Below, one piece after another: positions 1 through 11,950 of a stretch of DNA of 64,000 bases. Position 1 is the first letter of the stretch. Each line of letters begins with the position of its first letter. The position numbers and the translations under genes are program-made. The stretch spans positions 868,001 to 932,000 of the forward strand of contig NC_085850.1 of the NCBI RefSeq assembly GCF_020906515.1. The letters run 5' to 3'. Under the pieces are notes generated by a model, which was not told where the DNA came from, did not search any database, and worked only from the letters and a program-made list of their open reading frames with translations. Origin of the DNA: Vanrija pseudolonga (Eukaryota > Basidiomycota > Tremellomycetes > Trichosporonales > Trichosporonaceae).

Positions 1-1138
1 TACTGACTGACTGCATCGCATCGTCGTCGTATCTTTTGCTCCGCCGTCTTGCTTTGCCCAGCCAAGCAACTCGACCAACCCGCAAGGTTCAGGGGTGGCA
101 AAATAACGCGCTGCGGTGGTGGCGGCAGCAGCTGTACCCCGTGGCCACCCACGTTGCCTGCCAACAAACTGCCCGCTGCTAGGCCACTCCGCCGCCTGCC
201 GCTGGGTTTCAGGCCCGCCGCCCTCCCCTCCTCCATCCGGGGCGTGCGTGCGTGGCAACAATCGACTTGGCATTTCCCGTGCGTTGCGCTGGGCTCGCTT
301 GGGCGCAGCGGAGAGAGGCGCGCGGGCTCTCGGGCTCCGACTGCGGCGTGCAGTGCAGTGAGTGGGCGAGTGCCCTCCTTCGGTGTCTGCTGCAAGAGCA
401 AAGGCGCAGACGCGTTGTAGCGTCCTGCTCTCCAACACCACTGCTGGGCCCTAGTCTTGCCTGCCCTCTGCCCTAATACAGATCTCCCAAATCTGATAAC
501 ACTGCGCAGTCGCCTGCCATTGGTCTGGTGCACCTTGGGGCACTTAAGCTGCTTCCCTGTTTGCAACGGCCTGGATGTAGCCTGCAGCAGCGTGCGTGCT
601 TTCCGGCTCACCGAGGCCGGAGAAGTCTTAAGGACGCGCACGCAGGCCGCATTGATCACAATGCCAAGTCGCCCCGCAACGCACAGAGACAGACACGGGC
701 GGCATACTGGGCGTCAATGCGGTAGCATGCACGTCTCGCCCGCGCGCCTTTGTGTCTCCGCGCCTAGTCTTTACGCCTCGACGCCACGCATCGGAACGCA
801 CAAGGCGGCGGCTTGGACGCGCCGGCGGCAAAACAAAAACGCGTTGGGGGAAGCGGCGGTCGGCGTCGAGTGTCGGTTGGCTGTGTGCCTGGCGCTCAAC
901 ACACCAACTGACTGGCCAAGCAAGCAGGCATCAAGCAACTGTCGTCATTCAACCTTCTCTAACATTGCTCTCATCATTGACGAGTCGGCGGCACAACTGC
1001 AACGCAACAGCCCTACCTCGTCCTTGTCCGCGTCACCTGCGCCGCAGTACATTACGCCCACAGACACGCCCACGACCAGCACACGACGACTGAACTACAC
1101 GACCCGAACCCCCAACCCCAGACCCAAAACACGCCAAC
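1..1138. other. gene-free region upstream of the LC8 gene
   Basis: Left edge of the window to the LC8 start codon. I see no exon with recognisable protein content; open frames here are short and of shadow composition. It probably holds the promoter and leader of the LC8 gene and perhaps the end or promoter of a gene to the left. At 94-102 there is an exact GGTGGCAAA, the ascomycete PACE (Rpn4 proteasome-control) element. No proteasome gene lies next to it inside the window, so its meaning is unknown. Confidence 0.4.
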
Positions 1139-1657
1139 ATGTCGGCGTCACCAACCATTGCCGACCCGGCCGAGGTCAAGGCGATCATCAAGAGCGTTGA
1201 CAGTGAGTGGTGTGGTGTGGCCGGCCAGAGCTGGGGGCCACCTCTGAGAAGAGACGGCACACAAGCTGACACCTGCGCCCCCACCCACAGTGACCGACGA
1301 CATGCAGCAGCACGCTGTCCAGACGGCAATCGACGCACTCGACAAGTACACGGTCGAGAAGGACGTCGCCATGCACATCAAGAAGGAGTTTGACCGCCTC
1401 TACAGCACGACGTGGCACTGTGTCGTCGGCAAGCAGTGAGTCGGTCGGCGTGTGTTGAGGACGGAAGGGAACGCCCCGCTGACAGCGTGTCTCAGCTTTG
1501 GCAGCTTCGTCACCCATGGTCAGTGCCGCGTCTGCGAGCGCGCGCCGCGCCGTGCCGCACTCGACCCCCACCGTCCCGCTGACACCCCGCAGAGACCAAA
1601 AACTTCATCTACTTCTACCTCGGCCCCATTGCTGTCCTCCTCTGGAAGACTTCGTAA
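1139..1657 (+). CDS. DYN2: Dynein light chain LC8, cytoplasmic
   Basis: LC8-type dynein light chain, a homodimeric hub that binds short linear motifs in dynein intermediate chain and many other partners. Exons 1139-1202, 1291-1435, 1496-1518 and 1593-1657 join in frame to 98 residues. The product carries the LC8 signatures [42 protein letters not shown] and FIYFYLG. The N-terminus is about ten residues longer than in animal LC8, as is common in fungi. The first methionine (1139) is the only one ahead of the conserved helix. The introns have consensus ends (gtgagt/cacag, gtgagt/ctcag, gtcagt/cgcag). Exon 3 is only 23 nt, so automated callers may miss it. It stands alone on the plus strand, convergent with the EAF3 gene. 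Family assignment is firm. Confidence 0.95.
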
Positions 1658-2061
1658 AGGCATACCGCTGGAGACGCCGTCCTTCCCTACCCCACCCCGC
1701 CCCTCATGTCCCCCTTCCTCTCAGCTTACAGTCCTGTCGGCCCGCCCGCCCACATCCCGCACACACAACATCGTCATTAGTAAATAGAGCGCACACAAGC
1801 TCGTCAACCCATTGCTCTCTTCCCACGCCTACATCTTAGGAATATCACGCCAGAAGCAAATGCAAACCAAAGTGTCATAGAGCGAGCAAGGTCGTGTGTC
1901 AGGTGCCATGGAATCGGTCCGCGTGCTCAAGCGCCATTGGGCGCGCACCTCGTGTGTAAACGCCATTTCATACGACACTGTCTGGTCTGTCGACATGGGC
2001 ATTCATCGGGGCCCATCAATGGCTGGACGGCCCAGCCCGATAATCTAACACAACGGGGCAA

Positions 2062-3381
2062 CTATGTCCTCGAGAGGTTCTGGTACTGGGTAGTCGTCGT
2101 CTCGTACTCCTTGACAAAGAGGCGCTTCTGCTCCTTGATCATCCACCTGGTCGTGTCAGCTGGACTCGGAACAACTCTGCCGCCACTCACTTCATAATGT
2201 CGTTGATGTACTCGCGGAGAATGTTCAGCGACTCGGTGTCAATGTTGGTGTAGGCGATAAATGGGCCAAAATTGACTGGTGGGTCAGCAGAAGATAGTGC
2301 GACGTCGACCTACCGAAGAGGCGCAGGAGGTGCTCGGCGCCGTAGATCTCGCTCATTGGCTTGTCTCCTGCTGCGCGCCGCTGCTCGACGTATTGTGCGC
2401 GCTCGAACCGGTACAGCAGGTTGTTGCCCAGGGCCTTGTCAAAGTAGAGTGTGATGCCGGCTATGATCTCTGATAAGAGGGCGGTCGAGCGACTGGGCCA
2501 GGGGGTGAGCACGATCCGCCGCGTAAGCCACTAGAACTCACGCAGAGCGCTCCTTCTTCGTCGAGTTGACGTATTCCCTGTACTCCTCGAGCAGCTCGTG
2601 GACATTTGGCTTGCGCGGCAGAGTGACAAGCTGGTTGTTCTTGGTCACGTTCTCCCAGTCGTCTACCAACTGGAGCTTGAGCACGTCGGGGATGATGATC
2701 TTGACCTCTGGTCTCTTCAAGAACTCGGCCTCCTATACCACATCAGTTGGGTTCTCCAACATGTAACGCAAGTAGAACCCACCGTGTCAAGTCCAGTGTC
2801 GCGCCCGCGCTTCCGACTTCCCTCGCCCTTCTTCACCGGCTTGGTCTCCTTGCCCTTGACAGATGGAGCGGGGCTCTCAACCGAAGGGGGTGGCTGAGGA
2901 CGGTTCTTCTTCGTCTGCGCCTCGAGCAGCGCCCGGCGTTTTGCGAACCCGGCCTCGTTCAACTTTAGGAGACGCATCTCCGGCACCCATTCGTCCCACC
3001 TGCGCGTGTTGTCAGCACGTTGAACAACCCCGCCCGCACACGCATCCACACATCCACTCACGTCTGCTTCCATCCCTTGTAGTGGATGAAGTAGTGAGGC
3101 CCTGTAGACCCTAAGAGAGTGTTGGACTCGTTCCAGTTCTCGGCAAGAAGAATCTGCAAGTTGAAGTACGTTGGTTGCGGGTGGATGACAAGACGCGTAT
3201 ATGTCAGCATAGCTCCATGCATCCAGCAGATAGCTGCCATCCAACGGCACCCAAAGCAGGAGGGGCACCATGGGCTCGTTGTGTCACTCACACGAGCCTC
3301 GTAGAGGAGTGGTCCATGGTAGGCGAGGACATATTCGTCGGTCGTGAACTGGTTTGGCTGGTGGTTGGCGTTGGTGGCCAT
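2062..3381 (-). CDS. EAF3: Chromatin subunit EAF3 / MRG15 (chromo + MRG domains)
   Basis: Probable subunit of the NuA4 histone acetyltransferase and Rpd3S deacetylase complexes; family members read H3K36 methylation through an N-terminal chromo barrel. Seven exons (3292-3381, 3062-3153, 2783-2999, 2542-2732, 2314-2492, 2191-2275, 2062-2146) join in frame to 312 residues. The chromo barrel shows YVLAYHGPLLYEARIL, HYFIHYKGWKQTWDEWV and then a basic linker rich in Lys, Pro and Ser (about residues 75-130). The MRG domain follows with IIPDVLKLQLVDDWE, AGITLYFDKALGNNLLYRFE and IYGAEHLLRLFVNFGPF. I chose the ATG at 3381 because it begins the usual short MATN leader; an in-frame ATG lies 19 codons upstream at 3438. 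It faces away from TFIIB across a shared 1.4-kb intergenic region. Confidence 0.92.
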
Positions 3382-4752
3382 TGTAACGCGGTTTACACGG
3401 GGAAGGAAAGACGATAGAGTTGCAGCAAGACGTGTCACACGAGCTGTAGGGCATGCGTCAGCTTATGAGAAGGTTTATGAAGGTGTGGCCCCGCTGGTGT
3501 GGGCACAGTGAGGTGGAAAGAGAGTGCGGATACCGCGCGCCGACATGGGTCGCCCCTGTGCGTCGTGCAGCTTCCAAACTCTTGGCAGTGTCAGAAACGG
3601 CAAACTCACGAGTGACAGAGGACGCGCGAGCACTACGTGTCCGCTAAGTTGCTCGTGCGGCGAGGCAGAAGCCTGGCCGTGTCGATATAGGACGGCGGGG
3701 AAGGGTCGCCACGAACAAGGGTGAGGTGAGTCGACGCGCGCTGGGTCTTCGCGTTTACCGACTTGGAGCAAACTTGATGTAAGTGCGCTCGGGGCGTGTA
3801 AGCAGCCTGGTGTGAGTGTCAGCCGCGTTGAGCGTGTCGTTGTGAGGATGGTGTTGTTGTTGTTGTAGTCGAGTTGTCAGTCTACGTACCGTTTGTTGAT
3901 ATTGTTGGTGGCTCTGTGGTCGGTCAGTACGTGTTGGTTGGTGCTTGGGCAGTGTGGTAGGTAGGTAGCAGCTCGGAAAGCGACGACAAGAACCAGCAGT
4001 CAAGGGCAAGGGCAGGGCTGGACGGAGGCAAATTCGCACGCCGCTTGCTGCTGCCTGCTCGGTGCAAGGCCTTGTTTGTTGCCTGGACTGGGACGGAGCA
4101 GCCCTTTAGCCCAGGGGATTTAATAATTTCCCACGTGAGAAAATACTCCCGCTTTCTCTTCTGCTTGTTCCGTCTCGCCGCCGTCGCCGCCGCCGTTTGC
4201 ACTACTTGAACGTACCGACCCCCTTGTAGTTTACTGACAAACTTGTCCTTCACTCATTCACCGTTCCATCAACGTTGTTTGAGAAACATCCAAAACGACC
4301 CTCCCAGCGTGTCCCAAAAAAGCGCCTCTGCGGTGAGCCCTCTCGAGCGACGCACACACGTCGGATTCAGAGAGTGAAATTCGCCTGGGATCAACACACG
4401 TCGGGGTTGGGCTGGATTGGGTGAGTCTTGGGGGTCTTGTCTTGTCGTCACGAGCAACCCTGGTGTGTGCGTGATCACTCTTGCTCTTCTCGTCCTTCCC
4501 CTAAGAGGTTGTGCTCTCCACGAGCTGCCTCCCATGTAATCCATTCTATGCTGGTCGGATGTGTTTTGATAGTGGACAGTCCCAACAATAGGACGCGTCT
4601 CTGGAATCTGCTGTGCTGACACACGTCTTTGCCACCCATTATTCTCGACGACATTATAACGAGCAGACGCAGCATAGCTCTGCTGCATAAAACCGCGCGC
4701 GTGCAGTTTCCGTTCAACCGGTTTCTCCACACGAGAGCGTAGATTGGGTACG
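3382..4752. promoter_or_regulatory. divergent EAF3 / TFIIB intergenic region
   Basis: About 1.4 kb between two divergently transcribed chromatin/transcription genes. I found no convincing coding exon or structural RNA. Near 4120-4150 there is a small AT-rich patch with a CACGTG core. The right 300 bp are more AT-rich than the surroundings, as expected for the TFIIB core promoter. Its role as a promoter is inferred only from gene orientation. Confidence 0.4.
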
Positions 4753-6369
4753 ATGTACGGCGTTGCAGGTCCAAAGGCCCCAGTGGTAGGTATTGGTGAC
4801 AAGGCGAGCGTCAAGAAGCCACTTGCTAACTACATTCTCCTGCCTTCTCACCGCACTACCTCGCTCTCATCGTGCTCTTACACCCATGGCAACCGCGTAC
4901 AGGGCAAGTACGGCCAGCCAGTTGCTCCGAACCTCGCTGTTCGGCACCTGTGCCCCAACTGCCAGATCGACCCTCCCAACATTATCGAGGAGTACAGCCA
5001 CGGCGACCTGGTGTGCGCCGACTGCGGCACGATCCTCGGTGATCGTATTGTGGACACCCGTAGCGAGTGTAAGTGGTTGTGGTATAAACAAACAAGCGAT
5101 TTGCTGACTGACTCTACAGGGCGAGTGAGTACTAGTGTCTGATTTTGATTTGTCACGAGACTAACACTGGGGTAAGACGTTTGCAGGTGACGAAGGCGGT
5201 GACGATCCGTCGCGTGTCGGTGGACCCTCGAATCCTCTGCTCGGCAATGCAACGCTCGAGACGTCGATTTCGGCGCGCGACGGTCGCACTGGTATCTCGC
5301 GTGACCTTCAGCGCGCTCAGAGCCGTGCCAACCAGTCAGCGACTGGGCCTGGTGGACGTGCCACCCAAGCCCAACTTCAGGCCGCGTTTGGGCGCATCAG
5401 CGAGATGTGCGACGCGATGCAGCTTCCGCGGTCCGTCGTTGAGAGCGCTCAACACGTCTACGTTATCGCCGATGAGGCCAAAGTGGCCAAGGGCAAGAAC
5501 GACGACTCTCTCGTCGCCGCGTGCATCATTTACGCCTGTCGTGCCTCCGGTGCCGAGCGTTCGTTCCGTGAAGTGACCAAGGTGACCAAAGTCTCCAAGT
5601 CGGAGCTCGGCCGTGTCTTTGGCCACGTCCGCAACGCAGTCATGCAGGAGAACCAGAATAAGGGCAACGTCCTGCCTGTGGGCCAAGGTCTGAGCAACTC
5701 GAACAATTCGGCCGAGGGTCTTTTGGGCCGTTTCAGCAACTACCTTGATTTGGGAACCCCCATCTTCAATGCGTCCAAGCACATTGCGACGGCAGCGGTC
5801 GCCAAGGCGGCGATCGATGGCCGTAGTCCGCTCTCCATCGCTGCAGGAGTCCTCTACTTCACCACCATCCTATTTGAAACGTCCACCGCCTCAAAGGATA
5901 TCGCGGACATCGCTGGCGTGTCGGAATCGACCATCAAGCTGTGAGTGGGAAATGTTTCTTTTTTATTATTATTTTTGGACATTGCAGCCAGAGCTAACAG
6001 TTTATCCAGCATCTGCAAAAAGGTTGCAGAGTCGCTCGACGCTGTCATCCGGCCAGAGTGGGTGAGTGATGAGGCTGAATTGTGTTTGTGTTTCACACAT
6101 GCTAACGTTCCCAGAAAACTGCATACCCCAGTGGTTACGCTGCTCTAGCAGCTCTGGGGAAACCCAACACTCCTGCCGCTTCCAAGTCGTCTCGCGCAGG
6201 TACCCCCAGCGCCAGCAGCAACGGCGCGGCGAGCGGAACAGCGAACGGCGTCAAGGCCAGTGCAACGCCGTCCCCCGAAGACAGCGTCAAGGCCGAACCC
6301 AATGGCAAGGCGGACCAGTCGGCGGGTTCGGTCAAGGGCGCGGCGCCGAAACCCGACACGAAAGCCTGA
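4753..6369 (+). CDS. SUA7: Transcription initiation factor IIB (TFIIB)
   Basis: General RNA polymerase II factor that bridges TBP at the promoter and the polymerase active centre. Model exons 4753-4785, 4903-5068, 5120-5124, 5177-5940, 6010-6061 and 6115-6369 give 424 residues. The zinc ribbon is CPNCQ...LVCADCG, followed by the B-reader motif SEWRTF, which needs the 5-nt exon at 5120-5124. Two cyclin repeats follow (for example CDAMQLPRSVVESAQ, DDSLVAACIIYACR, ASGAERSFREV, and SIAAGVLYFTTILFE). The tail after RPEWKTAYPSGY is Ser/Ala/Lys-rich and longer than in human TFIIB. The first intron (117 nt) keeps the frame if retained, which would give 463 residues; the spliced form is preferred but unproven. 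Stop is TGA at 6367-6369. Confidence 0.93.
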
Positions 6370-9300
6370 GGAGAGATCCAACGCCAAGCCGACATGGCCT
6401 GGAAGTATGACATTCGTGTCAAGAGCCGAATGGGATTGTTCCAGCTTCCGCGGCAAAGAGGGGCAGTTCCGTTGGCACGTTGGCAGCGGCCTTGGCCGAC
6501 TATAATAGAGCACCATGTGGATGGGGAGGAGATGAGCATGAGGTCACATATGTTGAAGGAGAGTGCGGGGGTGCGCGGGAACATGGCCCCACGTGTGGTG
6601 GTGTGAGGAACGCCAATAGTGTGCCATGTAACGTAAAGGCAGCAAACAAGACTGAAATGTATCGAATGACAGTCACCTGGGAGAGCGCGCACTAACTGGT
6701 GCAGATCTGTGGCAGTGGGCAGTGATGTCATTGGGACGGGCCTACGGGCCGAGTAACGCGCCCGCCCCGAAGAGTAGCCCGAGCCGCTGCTCGTCACAAG
6801 AGTCCAGCCCCGAGAGCGGCGGCATCGGGCATCATAGCATGAGCGGCGGCGGCGGGTGGGGTAAGTAGTACATAGTAGGCAGCTGGATAAACTCTGTAGT
6901 TTGGTTTGGGCGGGCGAGCGGCGTCCAGCGGGTTGGTTTGGAGGCCGGATCCAGACCTCGTCGTAGCGTCTTTTTTTGCCATGCCCACCCGTGGGGACCT
7001 AAGTGCGGACCCGTCCGAATAATGAAGCCAAGGGTCGGTCGGTCGGGCGGTCGTTCGACGGCGGAACGGCGCGACGGCGCGACACGGTTGAACGAGGTGG
7101 TTGCGACCACGCGGGCGGGAAGGCGGCAAGTCCAAGGCAGGCAAGGCAGGGTCCGTCGGCGGGGGCGGCAGTGGCGGTGGTAGTGGGGATGGTAGTGATG
7201 GCGTCGTGCGTCTATGTTTGTTGTTGTTTCGTGGGTGTGATGTGAACCTGTGGCCTGTGGGATGATGCTGTTGTTGTTGGGTCCCGCATGTGTTGCCCCA
7301 GGATAGTCGCGGGCGGGCAGGGAGGCACAGGGGAAGAGAGCATGTGGACAAACCAGCTACAGACCATCTGACCTTGCCACATTTGCTTCCTACTGGCTGG
7401 AAGTGTCCAACGGGGCGTAGGGTCGACATTGCGTCATGTGATGTGTGATGGGGGATTCGTCTCAACGACGTCATTGGGGAGCCGCGCGCAAACCGTACTA
7501 GTCGATCAGACATGTCGTGGCCACCGCCGCCGCCGTCGCTGCCAGTCGTCGTCTGGTTTTCTCTCTGACGACTTTGGTGCTCCTTTTTTGGGAAACCACG
7601 AACAATGACGACAATGCGAGGGAGCTACTACTGCTGCTGGGCCCAGCGGCGGGGGGCGGGCATGGCACGGCATGGCGGCACAAGACGAGCCAAGATCCCC
7701 TCTTTGCCTCATTGTCCCTGCAGGTCCCACTTTGCCGGCGCGCCAGCGACTGACCGACAATCGTCGTGCACGGCCAGAGGGCCACATGTCCTTGCTTGCT
7801 TCCTTGCTCGCGCGCTCGGTCGCTCGACCCCCTCCCCACCATCCGCAGCAGTCTAACTAGCACCAAGGCAACGAACCAGAGTTTATCCCGAACTCCTTTC
7901 GCGCCGGCGACCCTGCCCCTTACACATTTTTACCCTTCCAAACCGTCAGGCAAGTCACCCTTACCTCGCGCTCTCCTTCGGCGTCAGAGGCTTTCGGCTG
8001 GCGGCTTGCGGTTTACGGCCTCATCTGTCCCTTCCCGCGCAGCAGGCCTGGCATCATCATCATCATCATCATTGCTCTGCCGTTGTGCTCGTGCTCGTGC
8101 TCGTGCTTGTCCTCGTGCTCGTTCACGCGCGTCTATCTACAGACAAGCCACCCCACCACCACTACGATGAGGTAGTGGCCCAGCCGCGCCGCAGCACAGC
8201 AGCAGCAGTAGCCAGGCCACCGACCAGACCATTCTAACCCGGGGCCAATTACACACGCACGACCAGCGCCAGCTGCTACGCCAGGACGGGCACAGGAACA
8301 CCACTTGTGACCCAGCAAAGACCAAGCTTGACGCTGCATTGGGTTTAACGGCCTCTTGACCTCGCCCCCCCTTGCCCCTCACCTCCCCACCCCCCCTCCC
8401 CCTCCACGACTTGACATCGTTTCTGTTTACTCCCCCTTGTTCTTGTTTGTCCATCCGTCTCTTTCGACGACAAGTTGGCTCTTGGCGATAACAATATTGT
8501 TACTCGGCTTTGGAATTTCCCTCTGCCAACCAGTTTGCCCAACTCGCCTTCCTCGCCTTCCTTCCTTGGCTTCTTTCTTGTCTGGCGCATTCCTCGCCGA
8601 CAGCCACAACGACTCGCGCGTCTTGGTCGCGTTCTTCGCCCCGCCCCTTCCGTCACTTGTTCACCCCTCGTGGTTCCTTCCTCGCCTTTGTCGCCACCAC
8701 CACCACCACCACCACGCGCTCGCGACCACCGCTTGCCTCACGACGACAACAACAACAACAACAAACCCGCAGAACCACCTAGGTACCGCCGGCTGTAGCA
8801 GTCTCATCTGCAACACACCACCACTCTTGTTTTACAGTGACTGAAACCACCACGGCTATCGTCGCTGCTTGCACGGCTCTGGCTCGTGCTCCTTCTCCCA
8901 TCACACGCCCCCTCCTTCATTCTCCACACACACACACACACACACACACTTTTTTTCCTTGGCCGTCCCGTTTGGACGCGTCCCAGCTGAAATAACCCTG
9001 TGTTTGCACTAGCGCCAGCGCAACCCTTGCCACAGCCTGTGCTTGGGTCCAGACTCATTCACCGTGGCCGCCCATTTAATCCGCCGCATCGACGTCATAA
9101 TCACAAGATTCCTGGGGCTTGTACGCTACTACGAGCTGCGCCTCACAAGATCATTTGGAAAGCGTTGCAGCAGCGGCGACACCCACCGCGCAAGTCACCC
9201 ACCACAACCACCACCACCACCAGCCGTTGCCAGCCTTTGCAACAACCATCACAACAGCCAACGGAACCCGCACCGTGACACCACACGCCCCCCAACCGTT

Positions 9301-9415
9301 CTATTTGACACATCGACGTTCCTGCGTCCCTCGATACTTTCCCCTTCCCGGTGCACACTTGTGTTGCACACCATCTCTTTGAGTCTCCAAAACATTCGGT
9401 GACTACCACACCATC
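6370..9415. promoter_or_regulatory. 3-kb gene-free leader of the zinc-finger factor
   Basis: No exon of recognisable protein was found on either strand. The right half (about 7850-9410) is strongly pyrimidine-rich on the plus strand. It carries simple repeats: a GTGCTC-like hexamer run near 8085-8125, CAT/ATC triplets near 8056-8076, CAC triplets near 8694-8720 and a CA dinucleotide run near 8927-8950. Several short upstream ATG frames occur. This is the pattern of a long regulated 5' leader, but that reading is inference. Confidence 0.45.
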
Positions 9416-11950
9416 ATGGGCGGCGACCACAAGTGTCCGGTTTGTATTCTTTGCATTTATCGATAGAGATCCCCTATCGCTGACGGCTTCTGACAGCTCT
9501 GTTCGGCCACCTTCACAAGGCCCCAGCACGTCGGCCGGCATCTTCGCGCACATACAGGCGACCGCCCGTACGAGTGCAAGGAATGTCCTCTGCGATTTGC
9601 TCGTAGTGACTTGCTCTCAAGGCATGTCAACAAAGCCCACCCAAAGCCCAACGGCGTTTCCGACAACAGCAAGAATGACAAGAAGGCTCGCCGCCGCTCT
9701 TCAGTGTCGACGACAGCCTCCAACTCTTCGTCAGCTTCAGTACCGCCGGCGCCGCCGCCAGTTGCCACCCGAATCAATGGGGCGCCCGCAGCCACCCTAT
9801 TGCCCATCTCGGCTACCCACGCGCCAGTTGCACCTGACCCGACGCTTTTCCAGGCTCAGCGCATGTACCCAAACCACCCTCTGCTCCAGACCAACAATGT
9901 TCCGGTGTGGTCGTCGGGCCACCTCGACCTCGGTGGTTCCACCGGCCTCAACTTGGCCGACAGTTACGGGTTGCCACTCGACCTTGGCGCCCTCAGTTCC
10001 CAAGCCTTCTCTCAGTCTTACGGATCCGCCCCCATGCGTCTCTCTGGTTCTGACCAAGGCATCGTCCCCTCCGCCTATGCATCTACCGGCGCCACTGGTG
10101 GTCTTGCTTCGCGCGGCTTCGAGCTCAGCATGAAGAAGCGTGCATGTGACCAGTGCAACCACTCGAAAGTTCGCTGCGACTTTGCAGAGCCTTGTGGTGA
10201 GGGAGAATCGGTCATTCGGAGACGGGCGGCTGACATTTACCGCAGCGAGATGTTCGACCAGGTCCATTCAGTGCACCTACACCAAGCCTCAGCGCTCGCG
10301 TACCTTGGGCTACCCCTCAACGATTAACACGGCTAGCTCGACCGCCTCACAGTCGCCATCGTCGTCTATTTTCTCGTCGCCGGCTTCGACCACGAGCCCT
10401 ACTCTGGGCCGGTCTGATTCGCCAACTAACATGTTTGACCTTCGTCGCAACTCTATCCCAATGGCGATGAGCGCCCAGTCCTTCTTGACCTCGGATGCCC
10501 TGTTCGCGGCGAACCTGAGCCGTGCTGCCAATCGACCCCCTGTCCCCGATACTGACTGGGACGGGATTACTCGTGCCAGAGGTCAGGGCATCACGGTAAG
10601 CTTCTGCAGATGGATTGGACACATCCGACGAGCTAATGCGTTATGCAGGCTTCAAACCTGGCAGCTTCTCAGAACCCCTACCTAACATCGCCCTCCAACA
10701 CTGCTGGACCTGGCCTTGCAGCAACACCGGCTTTGACCAACTCGACGAGCCCCGCCGCCTCGGATTTTACCGACATCACCAGCAGTGCCAGTGCTAGTGT
10801 CCCTACTCAATGGGCCCTTCCCCACAGCTCCGAGTCCGCGTGGGCGTTCCACCCTGGTATCCCTTCCAGGTCCTCTTCTAGCGAGCATCCCTCGCTTTCG
10901 AGCTCTCTCCAGACCAACGGCATGTGGGCGGTTGACACCAGTGGCGATAACTCGTCGACCCTGGGTTCGGCCCTCTCCGAGGACGAGGACACGCCGACCT
11001 CGGATGGTGCCAAGGAGGACATCCACGATCACGACCGTCGCCGTCGCTCCAGTGCCAGCGTCTGGGCGTCTGCCTTCAATGACATGTCGATTGAGGACCG
11101 GGCCAACTTCACGTTTGACCAGTCCGTGGACATGAACGTCGGTTTCCAACCCCAGCGCCACATGTCGTTGCCCGAGGGAAACGATGGCCAATTCGCCCAG
11201 TACGGCCTACCCACCGTCGACCTGAACCTGTGGAAGCTGTTCCTGGAGCCGGTTGCACTTGCCACGCCTGAGCAGCGAGCTCACGACCTCGACCCAATCA
11301 CCAACCAGGACACGCCTCGTGGCATCAGCAAATCTAACTCGATGCCGGACCTCACGACGCCCACGACAGCCACGGCCTCGCTCTCGTCCTTCCCAGTTCA
11401 CCACGGACCAGGTGGGACTACCAACACTGCAAACATGAAGACGCCGACAGTCCATGGCACTCATGTGCCCAGTGAAGCGTCAATGAGCAAGTGGAAGGCG
11501 CAAATCCAGGAGCGCCATGCGGCTTTCAACATGCGCCTTGACCCTGGCAAGACTGAGAAGCTACCCAATCCGACTTTCGCCACAGGGGCCCAGAGGCAGA
11601 TGAGACCACAGCTCCACCCCCTCATGGGTTCGACTGCACTCCAGCAAACTCTGGCTCCGGAGCGTACGCTCAGCTTTGGGCCTCCAGCCTTTGACCCCTT
11701 TGGCGTTCTCATGACGCCAGGTGTCGTCTTGGTCAAGACGCCAACCAAGCTCCTCAGTCAGGAGAGTCGCCCAGGCAACAAGCGCCAGGCGAGCCAGACT
11801 CTTGTTCCTGATGCTGCCGGTAAGCGCTCTGTCTTCACGGTCTGGCGAGACGACGACGGCGCGACTGAGGAGAAGAGCAGCCTCTCTGCTGGCAGCTCGG
11901 CCCAACAGCCGCCCGTCATCCAGCCAGCCAGCACTAAGCAGGCCGCTTAA
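9416..11950 (+). CDS. Transcription factor with two C2H2 fingers and a Zn2Cys6 domain
   Basis: Exons 9416-9439, 9497-10196, 10246-10595 and 10649-11950 give 791 residues. Residues 7-27 and 35-56 form two C2H2 fingers: C-x2-C-x12-H-x3-H with the linker HTGDRPY, then C-x2-C-x12-H-x4-H. Around residues 224-253 lies a complete fungal Zn2Cys6 cluster (ACDQCNHSKVRCDF, then EPCARCSTRSIQC), rebuilt only when the 49-nt intron 10197-10245 is removed. The rest is Ser/Thr/Pro-rich and likely disordered; near residues 460-530 an acidic patch (SEDEDTPTSDG) could be an activation region. No fungal_trans domain is evident. Nuclear DNA binding is implied by the domains; target genes are unknown. Start is the first ATG, directly ahead of the first finger. 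It is preceded by an exceptionally long gene-free leader. Confidence 0.88.

Noticed and set aside
457-1200. 247-codon open frame over the LC8 start
   Set aside because: Composition is that of random GC-rich sequence, without domains. It overlaps the LC8 first exon in another frame.
6794-7513. 239-codon open frame on the minus strand
   Set aside because: Low-complexity Pro/Arg content from simple repeats, no start context, no splice partners and no recognisable fold.
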